Positions 17,608 to 27,092 of a DNA stretch of 64,000 nucleotides are shown piece by piece. Within the stretch, counting starts at the first letter, position 1. Each line of letters starts with the position of its first letter. The stretch is from positions 186,001 to 250,000 of the forward strand of contig JADKEK010000006.1 in NCBI GenBank assembly GCA_016718035.1, given 5' to 3'. Below the pieces are notes generated by a model, which saw nothing but the letters and a program-made list of their open reading frames with translations, was not told the DNA's origin and did not search any database. The DNA is from Bacteroidota bacterium (GTDB lineage Bacteria; Bacteroidota; Bacteroidia; Chitinophagales; BACL12). Position numbers and translations under genes: made by a program.

Positions 17608-18891
17608 ATGGCTAATCGTCGTAGTTTTCTTAAAAAATCTGCTGCTTTATTCAGCATAACTAACCTGCCACAATTTGTTCATAGCGAAGAGATAAATGCC
17701 GCTATTCAACGTGCACAAAATTCTACCCCTGAAATATTGGCCGCTGATGAAGATTTTTGGGCGACAATAAAATCTGCCTACACCGCTTCCAATACAATTA
17801 TCAATTTAAATAATGGCGGCGTTAGCCCTTCACCAAAAGTAGTTCAAGATGCTATGCAACGTTATAGTCAGCTCGCAAACGAAGCACCGAGTTATTACAT
17901 GTGGCAGATTTTGGACAAGGGAAGAGAAAATTTACGTGCAAAATTGGCCAATCTCGCCGGATGTGACCCCAACGAAATTGCCATTAACCGCAATACTACC
18001 GAAGCATTGGATAATGTAATTTTTGGGTTGGATTTCGAAAAAGGGGATGAGGTAATATTGACCAGACAAGACTATCCGAATATGATTAACGCCTGGAAAC
18101 AGCGCGAAAAACGCGATGGCATTGTATTAAAATGGATAGACCTGGAATTGCCGACAGATGATACCGATTATTTAGTAAAAAAATATACGGAACAAATTAC
18201 ATCAAAAACTAAATTAGTACAAGTAAATCATATTATTAACTGGACCGGTCATATTAATCCGGTAAAAGAAATTGCTGCTGCTGTGCATGCCAAAGGTCCT
18301 GAAGTTATGATTGATGGCGCACATACATTCGGGCATTTTGTTTTTTCTGTTCCTGAGCTCGGTGGCGATTATTATGGCACCAGTTTACATAAATGGATGA
18401 GCGCTACTATTGGTTCAGGTATGTTGTGGATTAAAAAAGAAAAAATTCACAAAGTATGGCCATTAATGGGTGCACCTGAAACATTGGATAAAAATGATAT
18501 CCGCAAATTTGAATCTTTGGGGACAAGAAATTTCCCAATTGAATATAGTATTGCAACTGCTATTGATTTTCATCAGATGATTGGTCCTGAACGCAAAGAA
18601 GCACGCTTGCGATATTTACGCGATTATTGGGTAAATAAATGCAGTGATATTCCAACATTTATATTAAATACTTCATTGACTAAATCATATTCATGTGCAA
18701 TTGCCAACTTTAGTTTAGATGGGATTGAACCGGGAGATATTGCCACAAAATTATTTACCGAACACAGCGTGCATTGTGTGAGTATAGTTTGGGAAAATAT
18801 TAAAGGTGTTCGTATTGCACCGCATGTGTACACCAGTTTGTACGACCTCGATGCACTGGTAAAAGGTATTCACAAAATAGCCGGTAAATAA
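17608..18891 (+). CDS. Tat-exported class V aminotransferase (isopenicillin N epimerase-like)
   Basis: 427 residues. It begins with a twin-arginine signal, NRRSFLKKSAALFS, so it is probably exported folded with its cofactor. The PLP fold follows: NLNNGGVSPSPKVVQDAM, RNTTEALDNVIFGL, IDGAHTFGHF (Asp to the pyridine nitrogen) and GTSLHKWMSA with the Schiff-base lysine. Closest known types are isopenicillin N epimerase-like and cysteine-lyase-like enzymes; the substrate is unknown. Its stop codon abuts the stop of the convergent acyl-CoA reductase gene with no gap. Confidence 0.85.
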   Translation: MANRRSFLKKSAALFSITNLPQFVHSEEINAAIQRAQNSTPEILAADEDFWATIKSAYTASNTIINLNNGGVSPSPKVVQDAMQRYSQLANEAPSYYMWQILDKGRENLRAKLANLAGCDPNEIAINRNTTEALDNVIFGLDFEKGDEVILTRQDYPNMINAWKQREKRDGIVLKWIDLELPTDDTDYLVKKYTEQITSKTKLVQVNHIINWTGHINPVKEIAAAVHAKGPEVMIDGAHTFGHFVFSVPELGGDYYGTSLHKWMSATIGSGMLWIKKEKIHKVWPLMGAPETLDKNDIRKFESLGTRNFPIEYSIATAIDFHQMIGPERKEARLRYLRDYWVNKCSDIPTFILNTSLTKSYSCAIANFSLDGIEPGDIATKLFTEHSVHCVSIVWENIKGVRIAPHVYTSLYDLDALVKGIHKIAGK

Positions 18892-19908
18892 TTATAGGGC
18901 AGTCAAAAATGCCATCGTATCTACGTGGTCGGCATAATCGCTTAAGCCTGGATATTGTGTTTGTCCAAACGTTGTATTGCCCGGTGCTGCAGCAACAATA
19001 CATTGTAAATCCGGTAAAATAATATCCAGTTTTTCCTGTAAATCCTGCTCGCTTTTATATGTTTCACAATACAATACCGATAGTGGTGAAAACAATTCAT
19101 TACTATCTACCAACATATAAAAATCGTTGGTTAGATAATTGGTGCTGTTCAATAATAATAATGCACGATTATAATCGTAATTATTTTTAAACTTGGTATT
19201 ATCGGTAACGTATCGGTAGTCTTCCCAAAATTTAAATAATAATTGTTTGTCAAATTCTTCCGGAATAAATACTTTGCCAACATTTCTGCAACCAAGTCCG
19301 TAATAATAAAAAACATCTTTGCCTAAATTATTCAACTGCTCCTCCGTTTCGTTGCCGGTTAATATGGCAACTGAAGTTCTGTTTTTGCGAATGATGTGCG
19401 GATATTTTCCAAAATAATATTCAAAATACCTTGCTGAATTATTACTTCCCGTCGCAATAACCGCATCGAAATTTTCTAACTTATCTACAAATTGAATACG
19501 TTGTTCAAAGTCAGCATTTATTTTCACCAAAACCTGTTTCAACCATGGGAAAAAAAACATGTCCTTTGAACTCAGTTTTATTTTTGCATTGTGACCACTT
19601 GCCAACACACAAATTAAATCGTGCATACCTACAAAAGGCACATTACCTGCTAATACCAATCCAATAGTTTTGGGAGATGCCGGATTAGTGTTGTATTGGG
19701 CAATCCAGGCTTGTAAAGCATCGGCAGCTAATAACTTACTGCACATACTGTCGAGCATGCGCAAGCTTTCCAGTTTTGTAAACCATGGGTTGTTGATTTC
19801 GGTGCGATGTAATACCGCCATCAAATCGTCCGGTTGAGTTTGAATAAAAGCTCCGGCTGCTATTAACCCGTCAATTGTTTTTCCGCTTTCCATATCTGTT
19901 TTCGACAC
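18892..19908 (-). CDS. Acyl-CoA reductase (LuxC-like)
   Basis: 338 residues resembling the LuxC/acyl-CoA reductase branch of the aldehyde dehydrogenase superfamily. LVLAGNVPFVGMHDLICVLASGH is the N-terminal signature, AVIATGSNNSARYFEYYF the NAD(P)H-binding part, and YYGLGCRNVGKVFIP holds the putative catalytic Cys. Members reduce long-chain acyl-CoA to aldehyde. A GTG at 19908 or an ATG at 19893 can start it; the GTG lies 7 nt after a -7 element. It is divergent from a ferredoxin gene, a common pairing in Bacteroidota. Confidence 0.78.
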   Translation of the reverse strand: MSKTDMESGKTIDGLIAAGAFIQTQPDDLMAVLHRTEINNPWFTKLESLRMLDSMCSKLLAADALQAWIAQYNTNPASPKTIGLVLAGNVPFVGMHDLICVLASGHNAKIKLSSKDMFFFPWLKQVLVKINADFEQRIQFVDKLENFDAVIATGSNNSARYFEYYFGKYPHIIRKNRTSVAILTGNETEEQLNNLGKDVFYYYGLGCRNVGKVFIPEEFDKQLLFKFWEDYRYVTDNTKFKNNYDYNRALLLLNSTNYLTNDFYMLVDSNELFSPLSVLYCETYKSEQDLQEKLDIILPDLQCIVAAAPGNTTFGQTQYPGLSDYADHVDTMAFLTAL

Positions 19909-19915
19909 TTTGCCG

Positions 19916-19923
19916 CAAAATTA
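19916..19923 (-). promoter_or_regulatory. -7 promoter element of the acyl-CoA reductase gene
   Basis: Minus strand reads TAATTTTG, an exact TAnnTTTG match, 7 nt before the GTG start. Confidence 0.55.
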
Positions 19924-20066
19924 CATCAAGTACAATGGTTACGGGACTTAAAATGCAATTCTTTATTTAGAATGATTATAAATTTAGCTTATATTAACGT
20001 CCTATTTTGAAATATCCTGACACTGCTTATATATTTGGGCACTCAAAAAAAGAAAGAAAAAAAATT

Positions 20067-20414
20067 ATGGCAATTCATATTACTTCCGACTGTATTAACT
20101 GCGGTGCTTGTGAGCCCGAATGTCCGAACAATGCGATTTATGAAGGTGGTGTAGAATGGGCGTTTGCCGATGGAACCACTGTTAAAGGCGCTGTAACCAT
20201 GATTGATGGTTCAACAATGGACGCTGATCAAAAAAATGCACCAGTTGCAGATGATGTTTATTACATCGTTCCTGATAAATGCACCGAGTGTCAAGGTTTC
20301 CACGAGGAACCTCAATGTGCGGCTGTTTGTCCGGTGGACTGCTGTTTACCTGACCCTGACCATGTGGAATCAGAAGAGCAGTTGTTGGCTAAGAAATCAA
20401 AAATGCATATTTGA
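20067..20414 (+). CDS. Ferredoxin with two [4Fe-4S] sites
   Basis: The start is set at the ATG at 20067, giving 115 residues that begin MAIHITSDCINCGACEPECP; the longer frame from 20007 adds a low-complexity lysine tail typical of untranslated leader. The first cluster uses CINCGACEPECP, the second CTECQGFHEEPQCAAVCP, with a long insertion between them as in Bacteroidota and Alvin-type ferredoxins (Cys spacing of CxxC with an eight-residue loop). It carries electrons to oxidoreductases. Divergent from the acyl-CoA reductase gene and closed by a strong terminator. Confidence 0.93.
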   Translation: MAIHITSDCINCGACEPECPNNAIYEGGVEWAFADGTTVKGAVTMIDGSTMDADQKNAPVADDVYYIVPDKCTECQGFHEEPQCAAVCPVDCCLPDPDHVESEEQLLAKKSKMHI

Positions 20415-20432
20415 TACCCACAATATTTTACC

Positions 20433-20467
20433 AATGCGTCATTCCAACGAATGGCGCATTTTTTTTT
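20433..20467 (+). terminator. Rho-independent terminator after the ferredoxin gene
   Basis: A 12-bp stem (20433-20444 with 20449-20460, one G-T wobble) with a CAAC loop is followed by seven T. It separates the ferredoxin gene from ddl. Confidence 0.85.
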
Positions 20468-20519
20468 GCCCCATGTCGATTTGTTTACAAATTGCATACT
20501 GCAGGTTTTAGCTTTTCCG

Positions 20520-20527
20520 TTAATTTG
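20520..20527 (+). promoter_or_regulatory. Candidate -7 element of ddl
   Basis: TTAATTTG, 7 of 8 positions of TAnnTTTG, 14 nt before the ddl ATG. Confidence 0.4.
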
Positions 20528-20541
20528 CCACAAAATTGATT

Positions 20542-21522
20542 ATGAAAAAGAATGTAGCCGTAATTTGCGGTGGATATACAGCAGAAAGGAATATTTCACT
20601 TGGCAGCGGTGATGTGGTTACCAGGAATTTAGATCCTCAATTATATCATATTTATAAAGTGTTGGTGAATACCGATGGTTGTTATGTGCAGCCTGAAAAT
20701 ATCCGCATCAACATGAGTGATTTTAGTTTTGATAAAAATGGAGAAACGATAAAATTCGACCTCGTTTTTAATGCTATTCACGGTTCTCCGGGCGAAGACG
20801 GTCGTATTCAGGGGTATTTTGATATGTTGCAAATACCTTATACCAATTGCAGTGCAGCAACTTCGGCTTTAACTTTTAATAAAGTGTGGACTAAAAAGGT
20901 ATTAGCCGGTGAAGTAAATCTGGCCAAAGGTAAATTGGTGAAAAGTGATGAAATTGATATGGCCGCAACCATTCAGGAAATTACTGAAGGTTTCCGCCTG
21001 CCGTTATTTGTAAAACCGAATAACAATGGCTCCAGTTATGGCATCTCCAAAATAAAAGAATTTGATACCTTAAAAAATGCAGTTACCGAAGCATTAAAAT
21101 TTGATACGGAAGTGCTGGTTGAAGAAGGTATTACAGGAACTGAAGTTACTTGCGGTGTATATAGATACAAAGGAGAAATTATTGTATTGCCAATTTGTGA
21201 AATTGTTGCCGGAAAACACGACTTTTTCGACTATACAGCCAAATATACTGCAGGAGAGAGCGATGAAATTATTCCGGCAAGAATTCCTGAAACCGAGGCA
21301 GCAAAGGTAGCCAACACATCTTCCCGCATTTACCAATTACTCAATTGCAAAGGTGTGGTGCGTATCGATTACATCATAAGTAATGGTGAGCCTTTCTTTT
21401 TGGAGGTGAACACTGTTCCCGGCATCAGCGAAGCCAGTATTGTTCCTAAAATGGCAGTTGCTTCGGGACTTACACTACAGGCATTTTTCGGTCGTTTATT
21501 GGATGAGGCTAAAGCAGGTTGA
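20542..21522 (+). CDS. ddl: D-alanine-D-alanine ligase
   Basis: 326 residues from the ATG at 20542; a TTG six bases earlier falls too close to the promoter. An ATP-grasp enzyme making the D-Ala-D-Ala end of peptidoglycan precursors. AVICGGYTAERNISLGSG is the N-terminal D-Ala site, FNAIHGSPGEDG the conserved loop, LVEEGITGTEVTCGV and FFDYTAKYTAG the ATP-grasp core, and FFLEVNTVPGISEASIVPKM the metal site. A PASTA-domain protein follows after 49 bp, so cell-wall synthesis genes are adjacent. Confidence 0.95.
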   Translation: MKKNVAVICGGYTAERNISLGSGDVVTRNLDPQLYHIYKVLVNTDGCYVQPENIRINMSDFSFDKNGETIKFDLVFNAIHGSPGEDGRIQGYFDMLQIPYTNCSAATSALTFNKVWTKKVLAGEVNLAKGKLVKSDEIDMAATIQEITEGFRLPLFVKPNNNGSSYGISKIKEFDTLKNAVTEALKFDTEVLVEEGITGTEVTCGVYRYKGEIIVLPICEIVAGKHDFFDYTAKYTAGESDEIIPARIPETEAAKVANTSSRIYQLLNCKGVVRIDYIISNGEPFFLEVNTVPGISEASIVPKMAVASGLTLQAFFGRLLDEAKAG

Positions 21523-21552
21523 ATTTTAACCGCCAATTCCTGTTTTTTCAAT

Positions 21553-21560
21553 TAAATTTG
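21553..21560 (+). promoter_or_regulatory. -7 promoter element of the PASTA protein gene
   Basis: TAAATTTG, an exact TAnnTTTG match, 11 nt before the ATG. Confidence 0.55.
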
Positions 21561-21571
21561 CGCCAATCCTA

Positions 21572-22414
21572 ATGGGTAAAACAAAGCAACCTTCATCAGA
21601 TAAGCAGGGAATTCTCCGCTTTTTTGCCAGTAAAATATTCTGGCTCAATGTGTTTGCCGCATTGGTGCTGACTATTGGACTGCTTTGGGGGCTGTTGTTT
21701 TTTGTGCAGGAGTTTTCCCGCCACGGCGAAAGTCAGACAGTGCCAAACCTTATGGGCAAAACTACCCTCGAGGCAATGGAAGAGCTCGACAATCTTGATT
21801 TGGAATATGTAGTTATGGATTCCACCTTCGACCCTGATGAACGCCCATTGTCTATTATTAGTCAGGACCCTTTACCCGATTCAAAAGTAAAAAGTGGCCG
21901 TACCATTTATGTTACGGTTAACATGACCACGGCACCCAAAACTGAAATTCCCCGATTTGAAATCGGCACCAGTTATATCAGCGTGAGAGAAATATTGGAA
22001 AGTCATGGATTAAAGGTCGGTGATATTATTTATAAACCCTTCGAATACAAGGATGTATACCTGGACATGAAAATTCATGGTGAAAAAAAATCGCTAAAAC
22101 CGGGCTCTTTGATAGCTAAAGGCACCAAAGTCGACCTCATTTTAGGTAATGGTTTAGGTGATACTAAAATTACCATCCCCGACCTTACGGGCCTTACTTA
22201 TATTGAAGCCGTTAACTTAATTCAGTTAAAAGAACTTTCTCTTGGAACAGTTGTGGCAAGCGGTACAATTAACGATAGTGCCGATGCGTTTGTGTTTAAG
22301 CAGTTTCCAACGGCAGGTAACGAAAAAACCGTTAATTTAGGGTCAATGGTAGATATTTGGATTACTGAAGACCCAAGCAGCCTGCCTGTTGAAACAGAAG
22401 AAGAAATCGACTAA
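21572..22414 (+). CDS. Membrane-anchored PASTA-domain protein
   Basis: 280 residues. A single membrane segment near residues 24-48 (VFAALVLTIGLLWGLLFFVQ) is followed by three PASTA repeats in the periplasm: about 54-117 (QTVPNLMGKTTLEAMEELD), 118-195 and 199-270 (ITIPDLTGLTYIEAVNLIQ). PASTA domains bind peptidoglycan stem peptides or muropeptides. No kinase or transpeptidase domain is attached. Position directly after ddl supports a cell-wall role. Confidence 0.88.
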   Translation: MGKTKQPSSDKQGILRFFASKIFWLNVFAALVLTIGLLWGLLFFVQEFSRHGESQTVPNLMGKTTLEAMEELDNLDLEYVVMDSTFDPDERPLSIISQDPLPDSKVKSGRTIYVTVNMTTAPKTEIPRFEIGTSYISVREILESHGLKVGDIIYKPFEYKDVYLDMKIHGEKKSLKPGSLIAKGTKVDLILGNGLGDTKITIPDLTGLTYIEAVNLIQLKELSLGTVVASGTINDSADAFVFKQFPTAGNEKTVNLGSMVDIWITEDPSSLPVETEEEID

Positions 22415-22446
22415 AAGAAAAAAGTGCTTATTAGAAAACATTTTTC

Positions 22447-24357
22447 ATGAAAAAATTATTCTTACTCCTTATTGTTATAGTTTATTCCGCAGCCACTTAT
22501 TCGCAAGAAGTGCTGAGGCCGTTAAAATATAATCCTTCTTTATTTCATCAACAAAATATTGCCGGTAGCCGAACTATCGTTGAAAACCGTGATACGTTAT
22601 GTATTCCTTTTATTGATGATTTTTCTGCTAACCTTGAAATAATTGACGGAGCTGCAACAGATTGTGGCGATACCATCATACATACTGCTACAGGCATTTA
22701 TCCTTCCGGTTTGTTTTGGGTAGATAGTAATGCTTTTGTAAACCGTACATATGGTTCCTTACCTCCAACTTATGGCGTAATTACACTTGATGGTCTGAAT
22801 AAATTCGGAAAACCATATAACGAAGCATCTAGTTTTGATATGGCCGATGAATTAACTTCAAAACCAATTTATTTAGCAACACCTACCGATTCGGTGTATT
22901 TGAGTTTTTATTATCAGCCGGGAGGTTTTGGCGAATTTCCGAATTTAGAAGATTCGTTAATCCTGGATTTTCAAAATAGTGATGGCACATGGACACGTGT
23001 TTGGGATGCCACTAATACATTAGGCAACGACCCTCAGTCATTTAAACTTGCTATGGTGCCTTTGGATGAAAGTTATTTTTATGACGGATTCCGTTTTAGG
23101 TTTCGCAACTGGGCGGGTGTAAACGGAAATAATGACCATTGGAATATTGATTATGTGTTGTTAGATGATGAACGCACATTCAATGATACTTTATTTCGTG
23201 ATGTAGCTGTGGTTTATCAGCCGGAACGTTACCTGAAAAGATATCGCCAAATGCCATGGAATCAATTTAAAAACCATCAGGCTGATGAATTGGCTGCAAG
23301 CCACGGCGTATTTATGTATAATAATTTTAATACAGTTATTAATACATCGCACAGTTATCAGGTGCACGAAAAATATGCGGGTGATGAAATTGTTGCACCA
23401 ACTTCTCCTGTATCCATCAACCTTGACCCATTTACTTTAGCTTATAATAGTTATTCCAATTTCGAAATCCCAGCAGCAACCACCGGATTTGATGGTGATA
23501 GTTTATCCATTAATTTCCGTTATGAAATTGCCCCTTCGGGAGATGTGAATTTGCGTAATGACACATTAAATTATGAGCAGGCATTTTATAATTATTATGC
23601 CTATGATGACGGCACAGCAGAACGTGCATTTGCATTAATCGGGACAGGTTCGAAACTGGCTATACATTTTTACGCCAACGAACCGGATACTTTAAAAGAA
23701 GTATATATTCATTGGGCTTATGTGGATGGCAATAAAAGCAATTTGTTTTTTTCATTAATGGTATGGGATGAAATTGATACTACATTGGCATCAGCAGATG
23801 AAAATATTGTTTTCCAAAACGATTTTCTTACACCAAAATATATAGATTCTATCAATGGATTTTACGTGTATAAACTTATCGACTTCCTTGGCAACCCTAC
23901 ACCGGTTGTTGTTGACGGCGATTTTTATGTGGGTTGGTTACAAACACAGGAAGAATTTTTAAATGTAGGTTTCGATGTAAATAATAATGCAAGTGAACAG
24001 GTGTATTATAATGTTGGCGGCGCTTGGCAGCAATCTGCTTTAACCGGTGCAATTATGATTCGCCCTCAGGTTGGTGGCGATTATTCTAAATACAGTCAAA
24101 TTGGCGAGCAGGCTGCAGCACAACATTCACTGAGTATTTATCCTAACCCGGTTAGTCAGACCTTACATGTTCAAACATCATTAACCGGTGAATTATTATA
24201 TCAGGTTTTTGATCAAAGTGGCAGATTAGTTTTAGCAGAAAACGGATTTAACAATCAGATTTCTGTTCAACAACTCAGCGCCGGATTTTATATACTCAAA
24301 GTGAACGAATTAACTACAGGTAATGTTTTGGTAGAGAAATTTATCAAAGAAAAATAA
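22447..24357 (+). CDS. Large secreted protein with T9SS sorting domain
   Basis: 636 residues with signal peptide MKKLFLLLIVIVYSAATYSQ. The body is beta-rich; residues about 115-240 (SVYLSFYYQPGGFGEFPNLEDSLIL and RFRNWAG) look like a jelly-roll, MAM-like or lectin-like module. The C-terminal domain from SIYPNPVSQTL to VLVEKFIKEK is a type A T9SS sorting domain. No catalytic motif is recognised. It follows the PASTA gene by 32 bp. Confidence 0.8.
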   Translation: MKKLFLLLIVIVYSAATYSQEVLRPLKYNPSLFHQQNIAGSRTIVENRDTLCIPFIDDFSANLEIIDGAATDCGDTIIHTATGIYPSGLFWVDSNAFVNRTYGSLPPTYGVITLDGLNKFGKPYNEASSFDMADELTSKPIYLATPTDSVYLSFYYQPGGFGEFPNLEDSLILDFQNSDGTWTRVWDATNTLGNDPQSFKLAMVPLDESYFYDGFRFRFRNWAGVNGNNDHWNIDYVLLDDERTFNDTLFRDVAVVYQPERYLKRYRQMPWNQFKNHQADELAASHGVFMYNNFNTVINTSHSYQVHEKYAGDEIVAPTSPVSINLDPFTLAYNSYSNFEIPAATTGFDGDSLSINFRYEIAPSGDVNLRNDTLNYEQAFYNYYAYDDGTAERAFALIGTGSKLAIHFYANEPDTLKEVYIHWAYVDGNKSNLFFSLMVWDEIDTTLASADENIVFQNDFLTPKYIDSINGFYVYKLIDFLGNPTPVVVDGDFYVGWLQTQEEFLNVGFDVNNNASEQVYYNVGGAWQQSALTGAIMIRPQVGGDYSKYSQIGEQAAAQHSLSIYPNPVSQTLHVQTSLTGELLYQVFDQSGRLVLAENGFNNQISVQQLSAGFYILKVNELTTGNVLVEKFIKEK

Positions 24358-24410
24358 TATTTACCCTTCGGGGATACAATTTCAGGCAATACAACTCAAA
24401 TTAATTATAA

Positions 24411-24716
24411 ATGGACATCACAGTTGAAGAACTCAAACAACGTATGGATGCAGGTGAAGATTTATTTATCATCGACGTACGTGAAATACATGAATATGAA
24501 GAATTTAATATAGGTGCAGAAAACATTCCGCTTGCAACTGTACCTATGCGCATGTACGATTTTGATGATGATAAAGACCGCGAAATAATAGTGCATTGTC
24601 GTTCAGGTGTGCGCAGTAACACAGCGAAAGCAATTCTTGTGCAATCAGGTTTTACAAATGTTAAAAATTTGATAGGAGGAATGCTTGAATGGCAAAGTAA
24701 GTTTGGCTCGAAATGA
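24411..24716 (+). CDS. Single-domain rhodanese-like sulfurtransferase
   Basis: 101 residues. FIIDVREIHEYEEFNIGAENIPL is the rhodanese N-terminal signature, and VHCRSGVRS carries the active-site Cys in a six-residue loop. It likely transfers sulfane sulfur or acts in redox handling. The stop overlaps the next gene's start by 4 bp (ATGA), so the two are coupled. Confidence 0.92.
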   Translation: MDITVEELKQRMDAGEDLFIIDVREIHEYEEFNIGAENIPLATVPMRMYDFDDDKDREIIVHCRSGVRSNTAKAILVQSGFTNVKNLIGGMLEWQSKFGSK

Positions 24717-25117
24717 CCGACAACAAACAACGTATTGTTTTTTTTGATGGTGTTTGTAATCTCTGCAACGCCAGTGTGCAAACCATTTTAAAAAACGATA
24801 AACAACAGTTGTTTTATTTCGCTTCGCTGCAATCTGAATTTGCCAGTCAATTTTTTCTCGAACACCAATATCAGGCACCTACAGCTACAATTATTTATTT
24901 TGATGGTGAAATGTTTTATCATAAAACAGGTGCTGTATTGCGTATAGCGCGCAAATTGCGATTCCCGTTTCCGTTGCTTTACGGGTTAATTATTTTTCCT
25001 CCATTTATTCGCAACGGCGTTTACGACTTTATAGCAAAATACCGATATACCTGGTTTGGCAAAACCGAAAGTTGTATGATGCCGAAACCGCAATGGAAAC
25101 AACGCTTTCTGGGATAA
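24713..25117 (+). CDS. DCC-family (DUF393) thiol-disulfide oxidoreductase-like protein
   Basis: 134 residues. FFDGVCNLCNASVQ is the DxxCxxC signature that names the DCC family, with a thioredoxin-like fold and a hydrophobic C-terminal helix (FPLLYGLIIFPPFIRNGVYDFI). The role is unproven in general; redox activity is inferred from the CxxC. It overlaps the rhodanese gene by 4 bp. Confidence 0.85.
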   Translation: MTDNKQRIVFFDGVCNLCNASVQTILKNDKQQLFYFASLQSEFASQFFLEHQYQAPTATIIYFDGEMFYHKTGAVLRIARKLRFPFPLLYGLIIFPPFIRNGVYDFIAKYRYTWFGKTESCMMPKPQWKQRFLG

Positions 25118-25165
25118 AAAACATCGAATTTGCTGCATCGTAAATAATCGGCTATTTTTACACAA

Positions 25166-27073
25166 ATGCGCTCCGTTTTACTCTTTACCGTATTAGGTGC
25201 TTTTATGTTATTACTTACTTATTGTAATAATAACAATAAGGTAGTGGTAAACGATTCTCCCTGGCTTAATCAAAATGATACTGTACAGTATGTAGGTATG
25301 GCTACATGTAAACTTTGCCACGCCGACCAGCATGCTACTTTTATTCATACCGGTATGGGCAAAAGTTTTGATTTTGCAACGCACAGTAAAAGCGCAGCCT
25401 TGTTTGATAAACATGCAATTGTATTTGATTCCATCAACAATTATTATTACCAACCATTTTGGCGCAACGATACGTTGATGATTAAAGAATATCGTTTAGC
25501 AGGAACAGATACCATTCATCAACGCACTGAATCGATTCAATATATTATTGGTAGTGGTCAGCATACCAACTCACATATGTTAAATATTAACGGGTATGTA
25601 TTTCAGGCACCCATTACTTTTTATACGCAAAAACAACAATGGGATTTGGCACCGGGAATGGAGATGGGATTTAATTCACGTTTTTCGCGCATTATTACTG
25701 CTGAATGTATGACATGCCATAACGGTTTACCTGAGATGGTAGCAGGATCGACAAATAAATATACCAAAGTGCCAAACGGTATTGATTGTGAAAGATGTCA
25801 TGGCCCGGGCAGTTTGCATGTTGCACGGGTAAGTAATAATATGTTGGTAGATACCGCAACCGGAATTGATTATAGTATCGTTAATCCTCGCCATTTATCG
25901 GTGGAATTACAAAATCAATTATGTATGCGCTGTCATCTTCAGGGTGTAAATGTGTTGAATGAAGGCGCTTCATTTTTTGACTTTAAACCCGGTGATAAAA
26001 TCAATGAGCATTGGAATATATTCCTGCCGAAATTTGATGGAAAAAATGATAAATTTTTGATGGCATCACAAGCAGACAGAATGGTGCAATCGAAATGTTA
26101 TATCGAAACACAACAACTGAGTTGTATCACTTGTCATAATCCGCATATTTCTGTTAAAGCAACGCCGGCGGCTCAATTTAATGCAGCTTGTATTAATTGT
26201 CATCAACCCAATAAAAATGATTGCACGGAAACCATAGCAGTGCGATTAACAAACAACGACAATTGTAGTGCATGTCATATCCCTAAATCAGGAGCAATAG
26301 ATATTCCACATGTCTCTATTTCTGACCATAAAATTCAAATTCCGGGTGAGGCTGTAAAAATGGGTGATGGTAAATTTATCGGATTGGTTAGTTTAACCAC
26401 AGACAAGCCAGATGCACTGTTAATGGCAAGAGGTTATTTACATTATTTCGAATCATTTAATAGCGACAGAGCTTTGTTGGATAGCGTAAAATATTATTTG
26501 GATAAAACTGCTGAGAAAAATGACAGTTACAGTGCAGTCCTGATACACTATTATTATTTGCAACAAGATTATAAAAATATAATAACCACTTCTTCAGCAT
26601 TTAAAAAATTAACAAAATTGGATGCATGGACTGCCTATAGGGTAGGAGAAGCATTTTTAAATACACAATCCTATACAGAAGCGGCAACGTATTTCCAGCA
26701 AGCTGTTAATGAAGAAAAATATAACCTTGATTATAATTTTAAGTTAGCAACCGCAAAAATTTTTAGTGGTAAGTCAGAAGAAGCAGAAAATTTGCTGCAG
26801 TTTATCGTGGCCGAAAACCCAACTTACCACATGGCTTGGAATAACCTTGGGGTTTTACAGGCTGGCAAGGGCAATTACCTGGAGGCGGAAAAAAGTTTTA
26901 CCAAAGCCATTCAGTTAGACCCGGATTATGTGCTTGCCCGAATAAAGCTGGCTGAGTTGTTTATAGCCACGCGACAGCGCACTAAAGCCAGAGAAGCCAT
27001 CAGCTATCTGGAGAAATATTACCCCGAATTACAGGAGTTACCTAAGCTAACCCTGCAACTTCGCAGCATATAG
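25166..27073 (+). CDS. Seven-haem c-type cytochrome with C-terminal TPR repeats
   Basis: 635 residues. The N terminus is hydrophobic (MRSVLLFTVLGAFMLLLTYC) and may be a lipoprotein signal, although the lipobox LTYC is not ideal. Seven CxxCH haem sites occur in order: CKLCH, CMTCH, CERCH, CMRCH, CITCH, CINCH and CSACH, all in the first 370 residues. This resembles cytochrome c554-type or c-552-type multihaem electron carriers. From about 440 to 630 there are TPR helices (AATYFQQAVNEE, AWNNLGVLQAGKGNYLEAEKSF), which would dock partners. Substrate and partner are unknown. Confidence 0.85.
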   Translation: MRSVLLFTVLGAFMLLLTYCNNNNKVVVNDSPWLNQNDTVQYVGMATCKLCHADQHATFIHTGMGKSFDFATHSKSAALFDKHAIVFDSINNYYYQPFWRNDTLMIKEYRLAGTDTIHQRTESIQYIIGSGQHTNSHMLNINGYVFQAPITFYTQKQQWDLAPGMEMGFNSRFSRIITAECMTCHNGLPEMVAGSTNKYTKVPNGIDCERCHGPGSLHVARVSNNMLVDTATGIDYSIVNPRHLSVELQNQLCMRCHLQGVNVLNEGASFFDFKPGDKINEHWNIFLPKFDGKNDKFLMASQADRMVQSKCYIETQQLSCITCHNPHISVKATPAAQFNAACINCHQPNKNDCTETIAVRLTNNDNCSACHIPKSGAIDIPHVSISDHKIQIPGEAVKMGDGKFIGLVSLTTDKPDALLMARGYLHYFESFNSDRALLDSVKYYLDKTAEKNDSYSAVLIHYYYLQQDYKNIITTSSAFKKLTKLDAWTAYRVGEAFLNTQSYTEAATYFQQAVNEEKYNLDYNFKLATAKIFSGKSEEAENLLQFIVAENPTYHMAWNNLGVLQAGKGNYLEAEKSFTKAIQLDPDYVLARIKLAELFIATRQRTKAREAISYLEKYYPELQELPKLTLQLRSI

Positions 27074-27074
27074 T

Positions 27075-27082
27075 TAACTTTG
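27075..27082 (+). promoter_or_regulatory. -7 promoter element of the yihY-like gene
   Basis: TAACTTTG, an exact TAnnTTTG match, placed right after the stop codon of the cytochrome gene and 10 nt before the next ATG. Confidence 0.55.
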
Positions 27083-27092
27083 CACCCGACAA

